A stretch of 64,000 bases of DNA. Source: Alicyclobacillus fructus. Lineage in GTDB: Bacteria; Bacillota; Bacilli; Alicyclobacillales; Alicyclobacillaceae. A model generated the notes under the pieces. It saw only the letters and a program-made list of their open reading frames with translations. It was not told the origin of the DNA and did no database searches. Numbering within the stretch: the stretch's first letter is position 1; each line of letters begins with the position of its first letter. The stretch is taken from positions 44,108 to 108,107 of the forward strand of contig NZ_JAFMTY010000009.1 in NCBI RefSeq assembly GCF_017329605.1. The letters run 5' to 3'. Shown one piece after another: positions 54,723-63,915 of the stretch. A program made the translations under genes and the position numbers.

Positions 54723-54730
54723 GGATAAAC
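54702..54730 (-). promoter_or_regulatory. Sigma-F-like promoter of lonB
   Basis: Minus strand GTTTA (54726-54730; consensus GYATA, four of five), 15-bp spacer, GGCAATACT (54702-54710; full match to GGNNANANT). Expected start near 54694, 25 bp before the ATG. Sigma-F control of lonB is established in B. subtilis. Confidence 0.65.
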
Positions 54731-54757
54731 GAAAGGCCAGCCCTCGCGGGGCTGGCC
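54731..54757 (-). terminator. Terminator of clpX
   Basis: Minus transcript GGCCAGCCC-CGCGA-GGGCTGGCC (54735-54757), 9-bp perfect stem, followed by TTTCGTTTA. The T-tract runs into the lonB promoter -35. Confidence 0.8.
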
Positions 54758-54768
54758 CAGGACCGCCA

Positions 54769-56040
<1,272 letters not shown>

Positions 56041-56062
56041 GGTTCGTTCCCCTCCTCATACG

Positions 56063-56091
56063 AGGTTACCACACCGGCCGCATCAGGCAAA
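56063..56091 (-). promoter_or_regulatory. Candidate promoter of clpX
   Basis: Minus strand TTTGCC (56086-56091), 17-bp spacer, TAACCT (56063-56068), 23 bp before the ATG, with AGGAGG following. Confidence 0.45.
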
Positions 56092-56113
56092 GCCATCCCA
56101 TTCCCAGCGGGCG

Positions 56114-56710
56114 TCAACGAACCGGGTGCAGCGGATGCAACACCTCATCGATCAGGCCGTAGGCCTTCGCCTCCTCGGCCGTCATGAAGTGGTCGCGATC
56201 CGTATCCCTCTCGATCACCTCGAGCGGCTGCCCCGTCCGCTCAGAAAGCAAGCGATTCAGCTTATCCTTCGTTTTCAGAATCCACTCGGCGTGAATCTTG
56301 ATGTCCGAAGCTTGACCTTCGACCCCGCCCAGCGGCTGGTGAATCATGATCTCTGCATTCGGCAGCGCGTACCGTTTTCCCTTCTCACCCGCGGCCAGGA
56401 GGAACGCACCCATGCTCGCGGCCATACCGATACAAAGCGTGGACACCGCCGGACGGATGTGCTGCATGGTATCGTATATGGCCATGCCGGCTGTCACAGA
56501 ACCGCCCGGGCTGTTGATGTACATCTGAATGTCCTTTTCAGGATCGTCGGCCGCCAGGAACAGAAGCTGTGCGACGATCGAGTTGGCCACCTGATCGTCG
56601 ATCGGCGTTCCCAGGATCACGATCCGATCCTTCAGCAACCGAGAATAGATGTCGTACGTCCGCTCGCCACGGCTCGTCTGTTCGATTACGTACGGAATCG
56701 GATAATACAT
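56114..56710 (-). CDS. clpP: ATP-dependent Clp protease proteolytic subunit
   Basis: 198 residues. Catalytic Ser99 ([11 protein letters not shown]), His124 (MIHQPLGG) and the later Asp of the triad near residue 173. Short propeptide [14 protein letters not shown] at 56708-56710 after GGGAGG. Forms the tig-clpP-clpX-lonB-lonA proteolysis cluster. Confidence 0.98.
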   Translation of the reverse strand: MYYPIPYVIEQTSRGERTYDIYSRLLKDRIVILGTPIDDQVANSIVAQLLFLAADDPEKDIQMYINSPGGSVTAGMAIYDTMQHIRPAVSTLCIGMAASMGAFLLAAGEKGKRYALPNAEIMIHQPLGGVEGQASDIKIHAEWILKTKDKLNRLLSERTGQPLEVIERDTDRDHFMTAEEAKAYGLIDEVLHPLHPVR

Positions 56711-56743
56711 GCAACAGCCTCCCTCTCCCTGCGGCCATGTAGA

Positions 56744-56775
56744 GGACAAGACAAGGCTGTGGCCTTGTCTTGTCC
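56744..56775. terminator. 14-bp perfect hairpin between tig and clpP
   Basis: GGACAAGACAAGGC (56744-56757), TGTG loop, exact complement (56762-56775). It begins 14 bp after the tig stop. No T-run on the minus side (TCTACATGG follows), so it may be a processing or weak termination signal. Confidence 0.6.
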
Positions 56776-56789
56776 TTCAATCGCCTCGA

Positions 56790-58097
56790 TCAGTTGTCGG
56801 TCGGCGGCACGATCTTCGCGTGATCCACCAACAGGCGCACTGTCTTGCGCGTCTTGAGATCCGCCCGCAAGCTCGCGAGCTCTGGGTCGCGGAAACTCAG
56901 GAGCTGACGCACTCGATCCGCCTCCAGGCCGGTTTGCTCGGCCATGCGCGCGATCTCCTGTTCCACGTCTTCCTCGGTGACCTCCACCTTCTCGGCGTCT
57001 GCGATGGCTTCGAGCACAAGGCTCGTGCGGACGTTTTGCTCCGCCAGCTCGCGGTACTGGTCGCGCAACTCCTCCATCGTCAACCCCGTGAACTCAAGGT
57101 ACGCGTCGAGTGGAATCTGCTGCATTTGCAACTGTTGCGCGAAATGGCCGATCTGGTGGTCGATCTCCCGCTCAATCATGACCGGCGGAATCTCGATGGT
57201 CGCGCGCTCAGCCGCCTTTCTCACGACTTCATTCTCAATATATCGCTCATGCTCGAGTTTTGCCCGCTCTTCGAGTTTCTTGCGAAGATCGGCCACGTAT
57301 TCGTCGACCGTCTGGAATTCGCTGATCTCCTGCACGAACTCGTCGTTCAGTTCGCGCAACACGGGTCGACGGATCTCATGCAGCTTGACGTGGAAGCGCG
57401 CCACCTTGCCGCGCAAGGACTTCACGTGGTAGTCCTCCGGGAAGGTCACCTCGATGTCGCGCTCTTCGCCGGGCTTCATGCCAATCAACTGATCTTCAAA
57501 GCCCGCGACGAGCGCTCCGCTGCCGATCTCCAGGCGGAAGCCCTCGGCCTCTCCGCCTTCGAAAGGCTCGCCATCGACCGTCCCCTCGAAGTCGATGGTC
57601 ACGACGTCGCCCTTTTCGACGGCGCCGTCCTCCACGGTCTCGATCTGTGCATGGCTCCGCAGGACGTTCTGAATCTCCTGTTCGACGTCCTGGTCGGTGA
57701 CCTCAAACACCCTGTCCTGAACCTCGAGACCTTTGTACTCCCCGAGTTGGACCTCCGGTTTCACCGTCACGGTGGCCTTAAAAATGAACGGCTTTCCGCT
57801 CTCCACCTGGACGACATCGACGGACGGCTGATCCACCGGCTCGATGCCCGTCTCCATGACGGCCTCCTGATAAGCCTGCGGCAAGAGGATGTTCACCGCG
57901 TCCTCGTACAGCGATTCCACGCCAAACCGCTTTTCGAACAGTTTGCGCGGAACCTTGCCCTTCCGGAAGCCCGGAATCACCACGCGCTTCACCACGCGTT
58001 TAAATGCTTCATCCAGCGCATGGGCAAATCGCTCGCTGTCAACCTCCACTTCGAGCACACCCACGTTCGCGCCAGTCTTCTCCCACTTCGCTGCCAT
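56790..58097 (-). CDS. tig: Trigger factor
   Basis: Ribosome-bound chaperone with peptidyl-prolyl isomerase activity. 435 residues: N-terminal ribosome-binding domain with the signature GFRKGKVPR, FKBP-type domain (about 165-245), and C-terminal helical substrate domain. ATG at 58095-58097 with AGGAGG upstream. Confidence 0.98.
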   Translation of the reverse strand: MAAKWEKTGANVGVLEVEVDSERFAHALDEAFKRVVKRVVIPGFRKGKVPRKLFEKRFGVESLYEDAVNILLPQAYQEAVMETGIEPVDQPSVDVVQVESGKPFIFKATVTVKPEVQLGEYKGLEVQDRVFEVTDQDVEQEIQNVLRSHAQIETVEDGAVEKGDVVTIDFEGTVDGEPFEGGEAEGFRLEIGSGALVAGFEDQLIGMKPGEERDIEVTFPEDYHVKSLRGKVARFHVKLHEIRRPVLRELNDEFVQEISEFQTVDEYVADLRKKLEERAKLEHERYIENEVVRKAAERATIEIPPVMIEREIDHQIGHFAQQLQMQQIPLDAYLEFTGLTMEELRDQYRELAEQNVRTSLVLEAIADAEKVEVTEEDVEQEIARMAEQTGLEADRVRQLLSFRDPELASLRADLKTRKTVRLLVDHAKIVPPTDN

Positions 58098-58204
58098 TCA
58101 ACCGATCCTCCTAACTGTGTCCCACGAACCATCCGACGAACCCGCGTGTTGCGCGTTCGCGGTCACCGCTCTCGCTTGAATCGCGTGCGAGGCCCATGTG
58201 AATT

Positions 58205-58224
58205 GAGCACCCCGGTGGGTGCTC
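58205..58224 (-). terminator. Hairpin downstream of the tRNA genes
   Basis: GAGCACCC-CGGT-GGGTGCTC, 8-bp perfect stem, 15 bp after tRNA-Arg on the minus strand. Only AATTC follows, so it may end or process the tRNA transcript rather than be a strong terminator. Confidence 0.5.
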
Positions 58225-58238
58225 TCGGCTAGCCCGCG

Positions 58239-58314
58239 TGGCGTCTCAGGAGGGATTTGAACCCCCGACCCGCGGTTTAGAAGACCGCTGCTCTATCCCC
58301 TGAGCTACTGAGAC
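58239..58314 (-). tRNA. tRNA-Arg (anticodon UCU)
   Basis: Full cloverleaf on the minus strand: acceptor GTCTCAG/CTGAGAC, D arm AGCTCAGGGGATAGAGC, anticodon stem GCGGT/ACCGC with loop CTTCTAA, T arm GGGGGTTCAAATCCCTC. The CCA end is encoded (58239-58241). Reads AGA and AGG. Confidence 0.95.
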
Positions 58315-58318
58315 GTGA

Positions 58319-58392
58319 TGGAGCGGGTGAGGGGAGTCGAACCCCCGCCGCCAGCTTGGAAGGCTGGAGTTCTACCGTTGAACTACACCCGC
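58319..58392 (-). tRNA. tRNA-Gly (anticodon UCC)
   Basis: Cloverleaf on the minus strand: acceptor GCGGGTG/CACCCGC, D arm AGTTCAACGGTAGAACT, anticodon stem CCAGC/GCTGG with loop CTTCCAA, T arm GGGGGTTCGACTCCCCT, encoded CCA (58319-58321). 4 bp upstream of tRNA-Arg, so one transcript. Confidence 0.95.
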
Positions 58393-58436
58393 ATATCATA
58401 TCACCTTCGATAGTTTAGTCGATCAGGCAAGGGATA

Positions 58437-59060
58437 TCAAGATAGCGCGTTTTCGCCCGTGGAGGAGCGCCCCTCGCGGTCGATCACGAACGGCAACCGC
58501 TCGACGAGCTCGCGCACAGCCCGCGCCCGATGCGAGAAGCGATGCTTCTCCTCCGACGACATCTCCGCGAACCTACGCGCTTCCCCATGCGGCGAGAAAA
58601 GCGGATCGTACCCGAACCCGCGGTCGCCGCGCGGTGCATCGTGCACCATGCCGTCCACCCGCGCCTCGACCTCGACGAGCACCTGGTCCTTATGCGCGAC
58701 GACCAAGGCGCAAGCGAACCATGCGTCTGCAGCGCGAAGACCTTTCGCCCGCAGCGCTCGGATGAGCTTGTCGTTGTTGGCGCGATCGTCCGCACCTTCT
58801 CCAGCGTAGCGCGCCGAGTGCACGCCCGGTTCGCCACCGAGCGCGGGCACGACGAGCCCCGAGTCATCCGCCAACACAGGATCTTCGACGTATCGGGCAT
58901 AGAACAACGCCTTTTGCCGCGCGTTGTCAAGAAACGTTTCGCCCGTCTCAGGCGCCTTCGGGAGGTCCGAAGGCAACAGGACGAGATCGACCCGCGACCC
59001 GAGGAGTTGCGCAAACTCCCGCACCTTGTTCGCATTCTGCGTGGCCATGACGATGCGCAT
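58437..59060 (-). CDS. rdgB: Inosine/xanthosine triphosphate pyrophosphatase (RdgB/HAM1 family)
   Basis: Removes ITP, XTP and dITP from the nucleotide pool. 207 residues; MATQNANKVREFAQLL, ETGETFLDNARQKA, LADDSGLVVPALGG and GFGYDPLFSP signatures. ATG at 59058-59060 chosen; a GTG four codons before also possible. Follows murI by 15 bp, as ysnA follows racE-ysmB-rph in B. subtilis (rph absent here). Confidence 0.96.
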   Translation of the reverse strand: MRIVMATQNANKVREFAQLLGSRVDLVLLPSDLPKAPETGETFLDNARQKALFYARYVEDPVLADDSGLVVPALGGEPGVHSARYAGEGADDRANNDKLIRALRAKGLRAADAWFACALVVAHKDQVLVEVEARVDGMVHDAPRGDRGFGYDPLFSPHGEARRFAEMSSEEKHRFSHRARAVRELVERLPFVIDREGRSSTGENALS

Positions 59061-59075
59061 CTCCGCCCACACTCC

Positions 59076-59921
59076 TTAGGGCGCCGTCCGCTGCAGCGGC
59101 TGATCCGAAATTGGCAGGGACACGTGCCGCACGGCGCGCTCGCCAGGAACCTCGCCGAACCAGGTCGCCAAGGCCATGCGGAGACTCGCGGTATCCCCCG
59201 TCGTCAGGAAGCAGGCGTCTCCCTCGTGACCTCGCGGCGCCTCGAGCCCGCGCTCGGCAAGCAGTTCCGCGACCCGCGCTGCGGTCGCATCCGCAGATGA
59301 AATCACGCGAATGGCAGGCCCAAGCACCCGGCGGATCACGGGCATGAGCAGCGGGTAATGCGTGCATCCCAACACCAGCGTGTCGATGCGCTCCTGGAGG
59401 AGCGGCCGAAGCGAATCGCGCACGACCGCTTCCACCGCTTCGCCGTCGACGTGCCCCTGTTCAACGAGCGGGACAAACAAGGGGCATGCCACCTCGGTGA
59501 CACAAACGTCCGGGCGGAGCGACCGCAGCGCATCCGCGTACGCGTGGCTCGCGACCGTCACCGAGGTGCCGATGACACCAATGCGCCCGGTCTCGGACGC
59601 CTGGACAGCCTGCGACGCGCCGGGCTCGATCACGCCCACCACGTCGATGGCAAGTTCCTCCCTCAGGCGAGGCAGCGCGACCGCCGTCGCCGTGTTGCAG
59701 GCGACCACGAGCAATTTGACGCCGAGCCGTTCCAGGTAACGGCCAATTTCCAGCGCGAAACGCGCCACTTCCCTGGGATCCCGATCTCCGTACGGACAAC
59801 GGGCACGATCGCCAAAATACACCATCGATTCATGGGGCAAGCGGCGTTTCAACGCGTGAAAGACCGTCAAACCCCCGACGCCGGAATCAAACACGCCTAT
59901 CGGGCGATGCGCCAGCTCCAT
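59076..59921 (-). CDS. murI: Glutamate racemase
   Basis: Makes D-glutamate for peptidoglycan. 281 residues. Catalytic cysteines Cys75 (VACNTATA) and Cys186 (LGCTHYPLL); N-terminal IGVFDSGVGGLTV with the conserved Asp-Ser pair. 56 bp downstream of the MarR gene. Confidence 0.97.
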   Translation of the reverse strand: MELAHRPIGVFDSGVGGLTVFHALKRRLPHESMVYFGDRARCPYGDRDPREVARFALEIGRYLERLGVKLLVVACNTATAVALPRLREELAIDVVGVIEPGASQAVQASETGRIGVIGTSVTVASHAYADALRSLRPDVCVTEVACPLFVPLVEQGHVDGEAVEAVVRDSLRPLLQERIDTLVLGCTHYPLLMPVIRRVLGPAIRVISSADATAARVAELLAERGLEAPRGHEGDACFLTTGDTASLRMALATWFGEVPGERAVRHVSLPISDQPLQRTAP

Positions 59922-59977
59922 CCTCTACACCCCTCTGTGTCCACGCGCCCGTTTGCCTCGGTTCACTGCCGCGAGGC

Positions 59978-60463
59978 TTACGAATTACCCATATTCGTCA
60001 AAAGAAGATCCAGTGCTTGCAGAATGGCGCGGCGCTGTTCGATGGACACGTGCTTCAAGATGGAATCGAGGTAGGCTCGGCGCGCGCTTAGCACCGCCTC
60101 AATGACCTGTGAGCCCTTGTCTCGAAGCTGCACGCGGACCACCCGCCGATCCACCAGATCGCGTTGCCGAGCCACGTAACCGGCGCGCTCCAGCCTGTCC
60201 ACGAGATCCGTCGTGGTGCTGTACGCGAGGTACAATTTGGCTGACAGTTCCCCAATGGTCAGTTCGCCTTCGTTGTACAGCGTGATGAGCGCATCGAACT
60301 GAGGCGACGTCAGATCGTAGTCCTTCAAGAGCACACGTCCGCGCCGACGCACGGTCGCGGCAACATGGCGCAGCGCCTTCTCGATTTCCTCCACATAAGG
60401 ACTGTAGTCTGCCAAAGGATACCCACATCCTGTCCTGGCCCAGAGTCCAATAAATCGTACCAT
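59978..60463 (-). CDS. MarR family transcriptional regulator (YsmB-like)
   Basis: 161 residues, winged helix-turn-helix dimer protein. Recognition helix region SAKLYLAYSTTTDLVDRLERAG and wing RQRDLVDRRVVRVQLRDKG. ATG at 60461-60463 with AGAGGG; a TTG 18 codons later also gives a normal MarR N-terminus. In B. subtilis ysmB lies beside racE. Targets unknown. Confidence 0.9.
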   Translation of the reverse strand: MVRFIGLWARTGCGYPLADYSPYVEEIEKALRHVAATVRRRGRVLLKDYDLTSPQFDALITLYNEGELTIGELSAKLYLAYSTTTDLVDRLERAGYVARQRDLVDRRVVRVQLRDKGSQVIEAVLSARRAYLDSILKHVSIEQRRAILQALDLLLTNMGNS

Positions 60464-60504
60464 TGCCCTCTTTTTTCGGTCAACGGGATCGCACGGTCCG
60501 CGAA

Positions 60505-60531
60505 ATGAAGAAGGGGCGCACGAGGCGCCCC
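60505..60531 (-). terminator. Terminator of the acyl-CoA dehydrogenase gene
   Basis: Minus transcript GGGGCGC-CTCGT-GCGCCCC (60513-60531) followed by TTCTTCATTT, 14 bp after the stop codon. Confidence 0.7.
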
Positions 60532-60545
60532 GGGAATCGGATCCT

Positions 60546-61739
60546 TTATTCCTCGAACGGCCACGCCGGCAGTCGGCGCGACAGGGGTTTGTCCCGCCGA
60601 TAGCCGAGCGCGTACTCCGCCTGCAGAATGGTGTGAATTTCGCGCGTTCCTTCATAAATCACGGGCGCCTTCGCGTTGCGCAGGTATCGCTCCACGGGAT
60701 ACTCATTGGAGTAACCATAGGCCCCGTGAATCTGCACCGCGTCCGACGCAGCCTCCCAGGCCGCATCGCACGCTACCCATTTCGCGAGCGAGGTCTCGCG
60801 CGTGTTCGGCAGCCCTTGGTTCTTCAACCATCCGGCTCGATACACCAACAACCTGGAAATGTCGAGATTCGCGGCCATCTTCGCGATCATCTGCTGCACG
60901 AGCTGGTGCCTGCCGATGGGCTGACCGAACGTCTCCCGCTCGTGACAGTATTTCACCGAGGCCTCGAGGCAAGCAGCGATACATCCACAGGCTCCGGCCG
61001 CCACCGTGAATCGGCCGTTGTCGAGCGCGGACATGGCGATTTTGAACCCTTCTCCTTCCTCTCCGAGCCGATTCTCGACAGGGACCCGGACGTGATCAAA
61101 GAACAGTTCTCCCGTGTTGCCCGCGCGAATGCCGAGCTTTCCCTTGATGGATCGCGTCGAGAACCCTTCCCATCCTCGTTCCACGATGAACGCCGTGATC
61201 CCGTGGTGCTTCTTTGAGCGGTCGGTGTACGCGAACACCAGGAAATGGTCCGCGACGTCGGCGAGCGAGATCCAGATCTTTGAGCCGTTCAAAATGTACG
61301 AGTCTCCGTCCCGCACCGCCGTGGTACGCATCGCAGCCACGTCAGAACCCGCGTTCGGCTCGGTGAGCCCGAACGCCCCGATCTTCTCTCCGCGGGCTTG
61401 GGGCACCAGGTACTTTTGCTTCTGTTCCTCCGTGCCCCACTGCAAAAGCGTAAGAGAATTCAGGCCCGTGTGTACCGACACAGCCGTCCTGAACGCGATG
61501 TCGCCGCGTTCGAGCTCTTCGCACACAATCGCGAGGGTGTTGTAGTCCATCCCCGCGCCGCCGTACTTTTCCGGGATGCACACGCCCATCAGCCCAAGTT
61601 CCGCGAGGCGCTTGAGCACCCGCGGTTCAAAGTGTTGCTTTTCATCCCACTCCCGAATGTGTGGCAGGATCTCCTCGTCCACAAACTTGCGCACGACATC
61701 GCGAACGGCCAACTGTTCCTGCGACAGGCTGAAATCCAT
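60546..61739 (-). CDS. Acyl-CoA dehydrogenase
   Basis: FAD enzyme forming a 2,3-double bond in acyl-CoAs. 397 residues, typical size. Signatures: FGLTEPNAGSDVAAM (flavin/substrate), GRFTVAAGACG, and the catalytic glutamate in VIYEGTREIH. Chain-length preference cannot be read; it could also be a glutaryl-CoA-type enzyme given the neighbour CoA-transferase. ATG at 61737-61739 with AGGCGTGTGGGAG upstream. Confidence 0.95.
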   Translation of the reverse strand: MDFSLSQEQLAVRDVVRKFVDEEILPHIREWDEKQHFEPRVLKRLAELGLMGVCIPEKYGGAGMDYNTLAIVCEELERGDIAFRTAVSVHTGLNSLTLLQWGTEEQKQKYLVPQARGEKIGAFGLTEPNAGSDVAAMRTTAVRDGDSYILNGSKIWISLADVADHFLVFAYTDRSKKHHGITAFIVERGWEGFSTRSIKGKLGIRAGNTGELFFDHVRVPVENRLGEEGEGFKIAMSALDNGRFTVAAGACGCIAACLEASVKYCHERETFGQPIGRHQLVQQMIAKMAANLDISRLLVYRAGWLKNQGLPNTRETSLAKWVACDAAWEAASDAVQIHGAYGYSNEYPVERYLRNAKAPVIYEGTREIHTILQAEYALGYRRDKPLSRRLPAWPFEE

Positions 61740-61783
61740 CTCCCACACGCCTCCCCTTGATCTCCCGCCAGCCATGGGTCCCC

Positions 61784-63007
61784 TTACGCGGACGGTTCCG
61801 CCTCCGACGGCGGACAGGTCCTGACCACGCCTGACGCCTTCAGCGCCTCGATTTGCTCAGGACGGTATCCAACCTCTTTCAGAATCGCTTCCGTGTGTTC
61901 GCCAAGCCTCGGAGGTCTGCGGCGCAGGCGCACATCCCAGCCATCCCCAAAGAATGGCGATCGCGTCACAAAAAACGAGCCCACGCCCGGATACTCGGTC
62001 TCCCACAACATTCCACGAGCCGCCACCTGCTCCAGATGAAGCACGTCTTCAATGGTGTTCACCGCGGAACACGGTACGCCCGCGTCGGTCAGAATCGCTT
62101 CCCATGCTTGTACGCTTCGCTCGGCAAGCCTCGCTTCGAGTTCGGCCGCCAACTCCTCACGGTGGCGCACTCGGAGTCCATTCGTTTGAAAGCGCGGGTC
62201 CTCCGCGAGTTCAGGACTTCCTAGCGCTTCGCACAGTTTGCGAAACAGCCCGTCGTTGCCCACCGCAACGACCATCCATCCATCCGCGGCAGATAGAGCC
62301 TGGTACGGAGTAAGGCTGAAATGAGCCGATCCGAGCCTCTGTCCGACGTGCCCCGTGAGAAAGTAGGACGTGGCGTAATACGTCATGAGGGCAACCTGGC
62401 CTTCAAACAGACTGGTCTCCACATAGGTGCCACGCCCGGACTTTTGGCGGGCAAACAGCGCCGCACAGATGCTCAACGCCGCCCAGAGCCCTGCCGTGAG
62501 GTCGGCGATGGACCAGCCCGCCCTGACCGGTGCCCGCCCTTCTTCACCCGTGACGGACATCAGGCCGCTTGCCGCTTGGATGGCGAGATCGTACCCAGGC
62601 CGATCCTTCCATGGCCCGGTACGGCCATACCCGCTGACGGCGGCGTACACGAGACGCGGATTGGCGGATTGAAGTGAGGCATAGTCGAGCCCCCACTTCT
62701 CCATCGTCCCCGTGCGAAAATTCTCCACCAACACGTCCGCCTCCTGCGCCAACCTGCGCACGATCTCGCGCCCCGCTTCCGTCTTCAAATCGACAGCAAT
62801 GCTTCGCTTGTTGCGGTTGAACGCGAGAAAATAGCTGCTGACGCCGTCCTTGGTGGGTTCGTAACGCCGCGTCTCGTCGCCCTCCGGGCTTTCGACTTTG
62901 ATCACGTCGGCGCCGAGATCGCCCAAAATTTGTGTGCAGAACGGGCCGGCCAGCACTCGACTGAGATCCAGGACGCGAATTCCTGCAAGCGGTTGCATGG
63001 CGGTCAT
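61784..63007 (-). CDS. CaiB/BaiF family class III CoA-transferase
   Basis: 407 residues. Family start LAGIRVLDLSRVLAGPFCTQ and the probable catalytic aspartate in RPGYDLAIQAASG (about residue 172). These enzymes move CoA between carboxylic acids through aspartyl anhydrides. Located 44 bp upstream of the acyl-CoA dehydrogenase on the same strand, suggesting a joint catabolic step such as glutarate or carnitine-like use; inference only. ATG at 63005-63007, another three codons later. Confidence 0.93.
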   Translation of the reverse strand: MTAMQPLAGIRVLDLSRVLAGPFCTQILGDLGADVIKVESPEGDETRRYEPTKDGVSSYFLAFNRNKRSIAVDLKTEAGREIVRRLAQEADVLVENFRTGTMEKWGLDYASLQSANPRLVYAAVSGYGRTGPWKDRPGYDLAIQAASGLMSVTGEEGRAPVRAGWSIADLTAGLWAALSICAALFARQKSGRGTYVETSLFEGQVALMTYYATSYFLTGHVGQRLGSAHFSLTPYQALSAADGWMVVAVGNDGLFRKLCEALGSPELAEDPRFQTNGLRVRHREELAAELEARLAERSVQAWEAILTDAGVPCSAVNTIEDVLHLEQVAARGMLWETEYPGVGSFFVTRSPFFGDGWDVRLRRRPPRLGEHTEAILKEVGYRPEQIEALKASGVVRTCPPSEAEPSA

Positions 63008-63041
63008 GGGGTCACCTTCTCCTCTTCCGGCCGGTTGTGCG

Positions 63042-63476
63042 TCAGCGCCATGCGGCGCGTTCCGCGCGATCTTCCCTGTGCCCGTCGCCTTGAAGCCCGA
63101 TGACACAAGGACCGTCGATGTCCGACGTGCGCACCTCGACCATCAGGGCGCCCTCGGGCACGCGCTCACCCTCCAGTGCGGAGAACAGACGACCGAGCGC
63201 GGCTTCATACCGCTCCTCTGTCAACTGCCACACCTCGCGAGCGGACCATAGGGCATCGCGGATGGCCGCAAACAGAGCATCCTCCAGAGCGGGCACTTGA
63301 CACCGGACGTACACGGGCCTTCCCTCAACCAATGCATACGCCAATTGCCGCGCCGCATGAGCATCCACGCCCGAGCCTGACCGGTAAGCCTCTGTCCAGA
63401 CGCGCAATGCGTTCACCCCTGTTGTAGTTTCAAATCCTAAACCATGGTTCACAAAAGAAATAACATCTGTTCTCAT
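63042..63476 (-). CDS. Hypothetical protein, 144 residues or about 124
   Basis: No family recognised. Largely helical, Ala/Arg/Glu-rich (LYALVEG-like strand, then ALEDALFAAIRDALWS and EVWQLTEERYEAALGRLFSALEG), ending near GDGHREDRAERAAWR. The first 20 codons are AT-rich compared with the rest, so the true start may be the GTG at 63416. No clear ribosome-binding site at either. 34 bp before the CoA-transferase gene, perhaps same operon. Confidence 0.55.
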   Translation of the reverse strand: MRTDVISFVNHGLGFETTTGVNALRVWTEAYRSGSGVDAHAARQLAYALVEGRPVYVRCQVPALEDALFAAIRDALWSAREVWQLTEERYEAALGRLFSALEGERVPEGALMVEVRTSDIDGPCVIGLQGDGHREDRAERAAWR

Positions 63477-63515
63477 GGTAGATCACAAAGCGTGCCGCGG
63501 CAAGACGTGAGCAAC

Positions 63516-63544
63516 AAAAAAAAGGCCAGCCATGACGGCCAGCC
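63516..63544 (-). terminator. Terminator of the YaaH/SatP-like gene
   Basis: Minus transcript GGCTGGCC-GTCAT-GGCTGGCC: eight pairs including two G-U, followed by eight T (63516-63523). 17 bp after the stop codon. Confidence 0.8.
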
Positions 63545-63561
63545 AGCAGAGCTCCTCGGAT

Positions 63562-63915
63562 TCATGCTTCGGAGCGAGCGCCAAGTTCCGCCACGCCTGC
63601 CGCCGCGGGCTGCGGCACATGCGCCGAAACGCTTTTCATGAGTGCTTCCGCCATGATGACGAGGCCGATGGCAGCCGAGATGAGCCCGGAGTAACCGCCG
63701 AACGCGCTGTTTACGCCTGCGAGATTCGCCATCGTGCCACCCAGGAAGGCGAAGAAGACGAACAAGAAGAGCAGGCCAAACAGGAGTTGGGCTCGAAACG
63801 CGGCTACGACAAAGGGCACCGTGACGATGGTCCAGATGAGCAGAAACACACCCAACGCCTCGTTGGCCTGCGTGCCGAACTGGAGCACACCCTTCAATTC
63901 CAAGTAGACCCTCAT
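63562..63915 (-). CDS. YaaH/SatP (GPR1/FUN34) family membrane protein, short C-terminal-type half
   Basis: 117 residues from ATG 63913-63915. Three to four hydrophobic segments with the family-like EALGVFLLIWTIVTVPFVVAAFR and GGTMANLAGVNSAFGGYSGLI. SatP/YaaH proteins carry acetate or succinate and have ~190 residues with six helices; only the second half is seen here. The preceding helix lies in another frame (63912-64000) and ends by a TGA overlapping this ATG. No ribosome-binding site. Either two coupled half-genes or a frameshift at the window edge. Confidence 0.6.
   Translation of the reverse strand: MRVYLELKGVLQFGTQANEALGVFLLIWTIVTVPFVVAAFRAQLLFGLLFLFVFFAFLGGTMANLAGVNSAFGGYSGLISAAIGLVIMAEALMKSVSAHVPQPAAAGVAELGARSEA

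Noticed and set aside
58393..58436. TATGAT as -10 box of the tRNA genes
   Set aside because: It ends only a few bases before the mature tRNA-Gly, so transcription would start inside the tRNA; co-transcription with rdgB is more likely.
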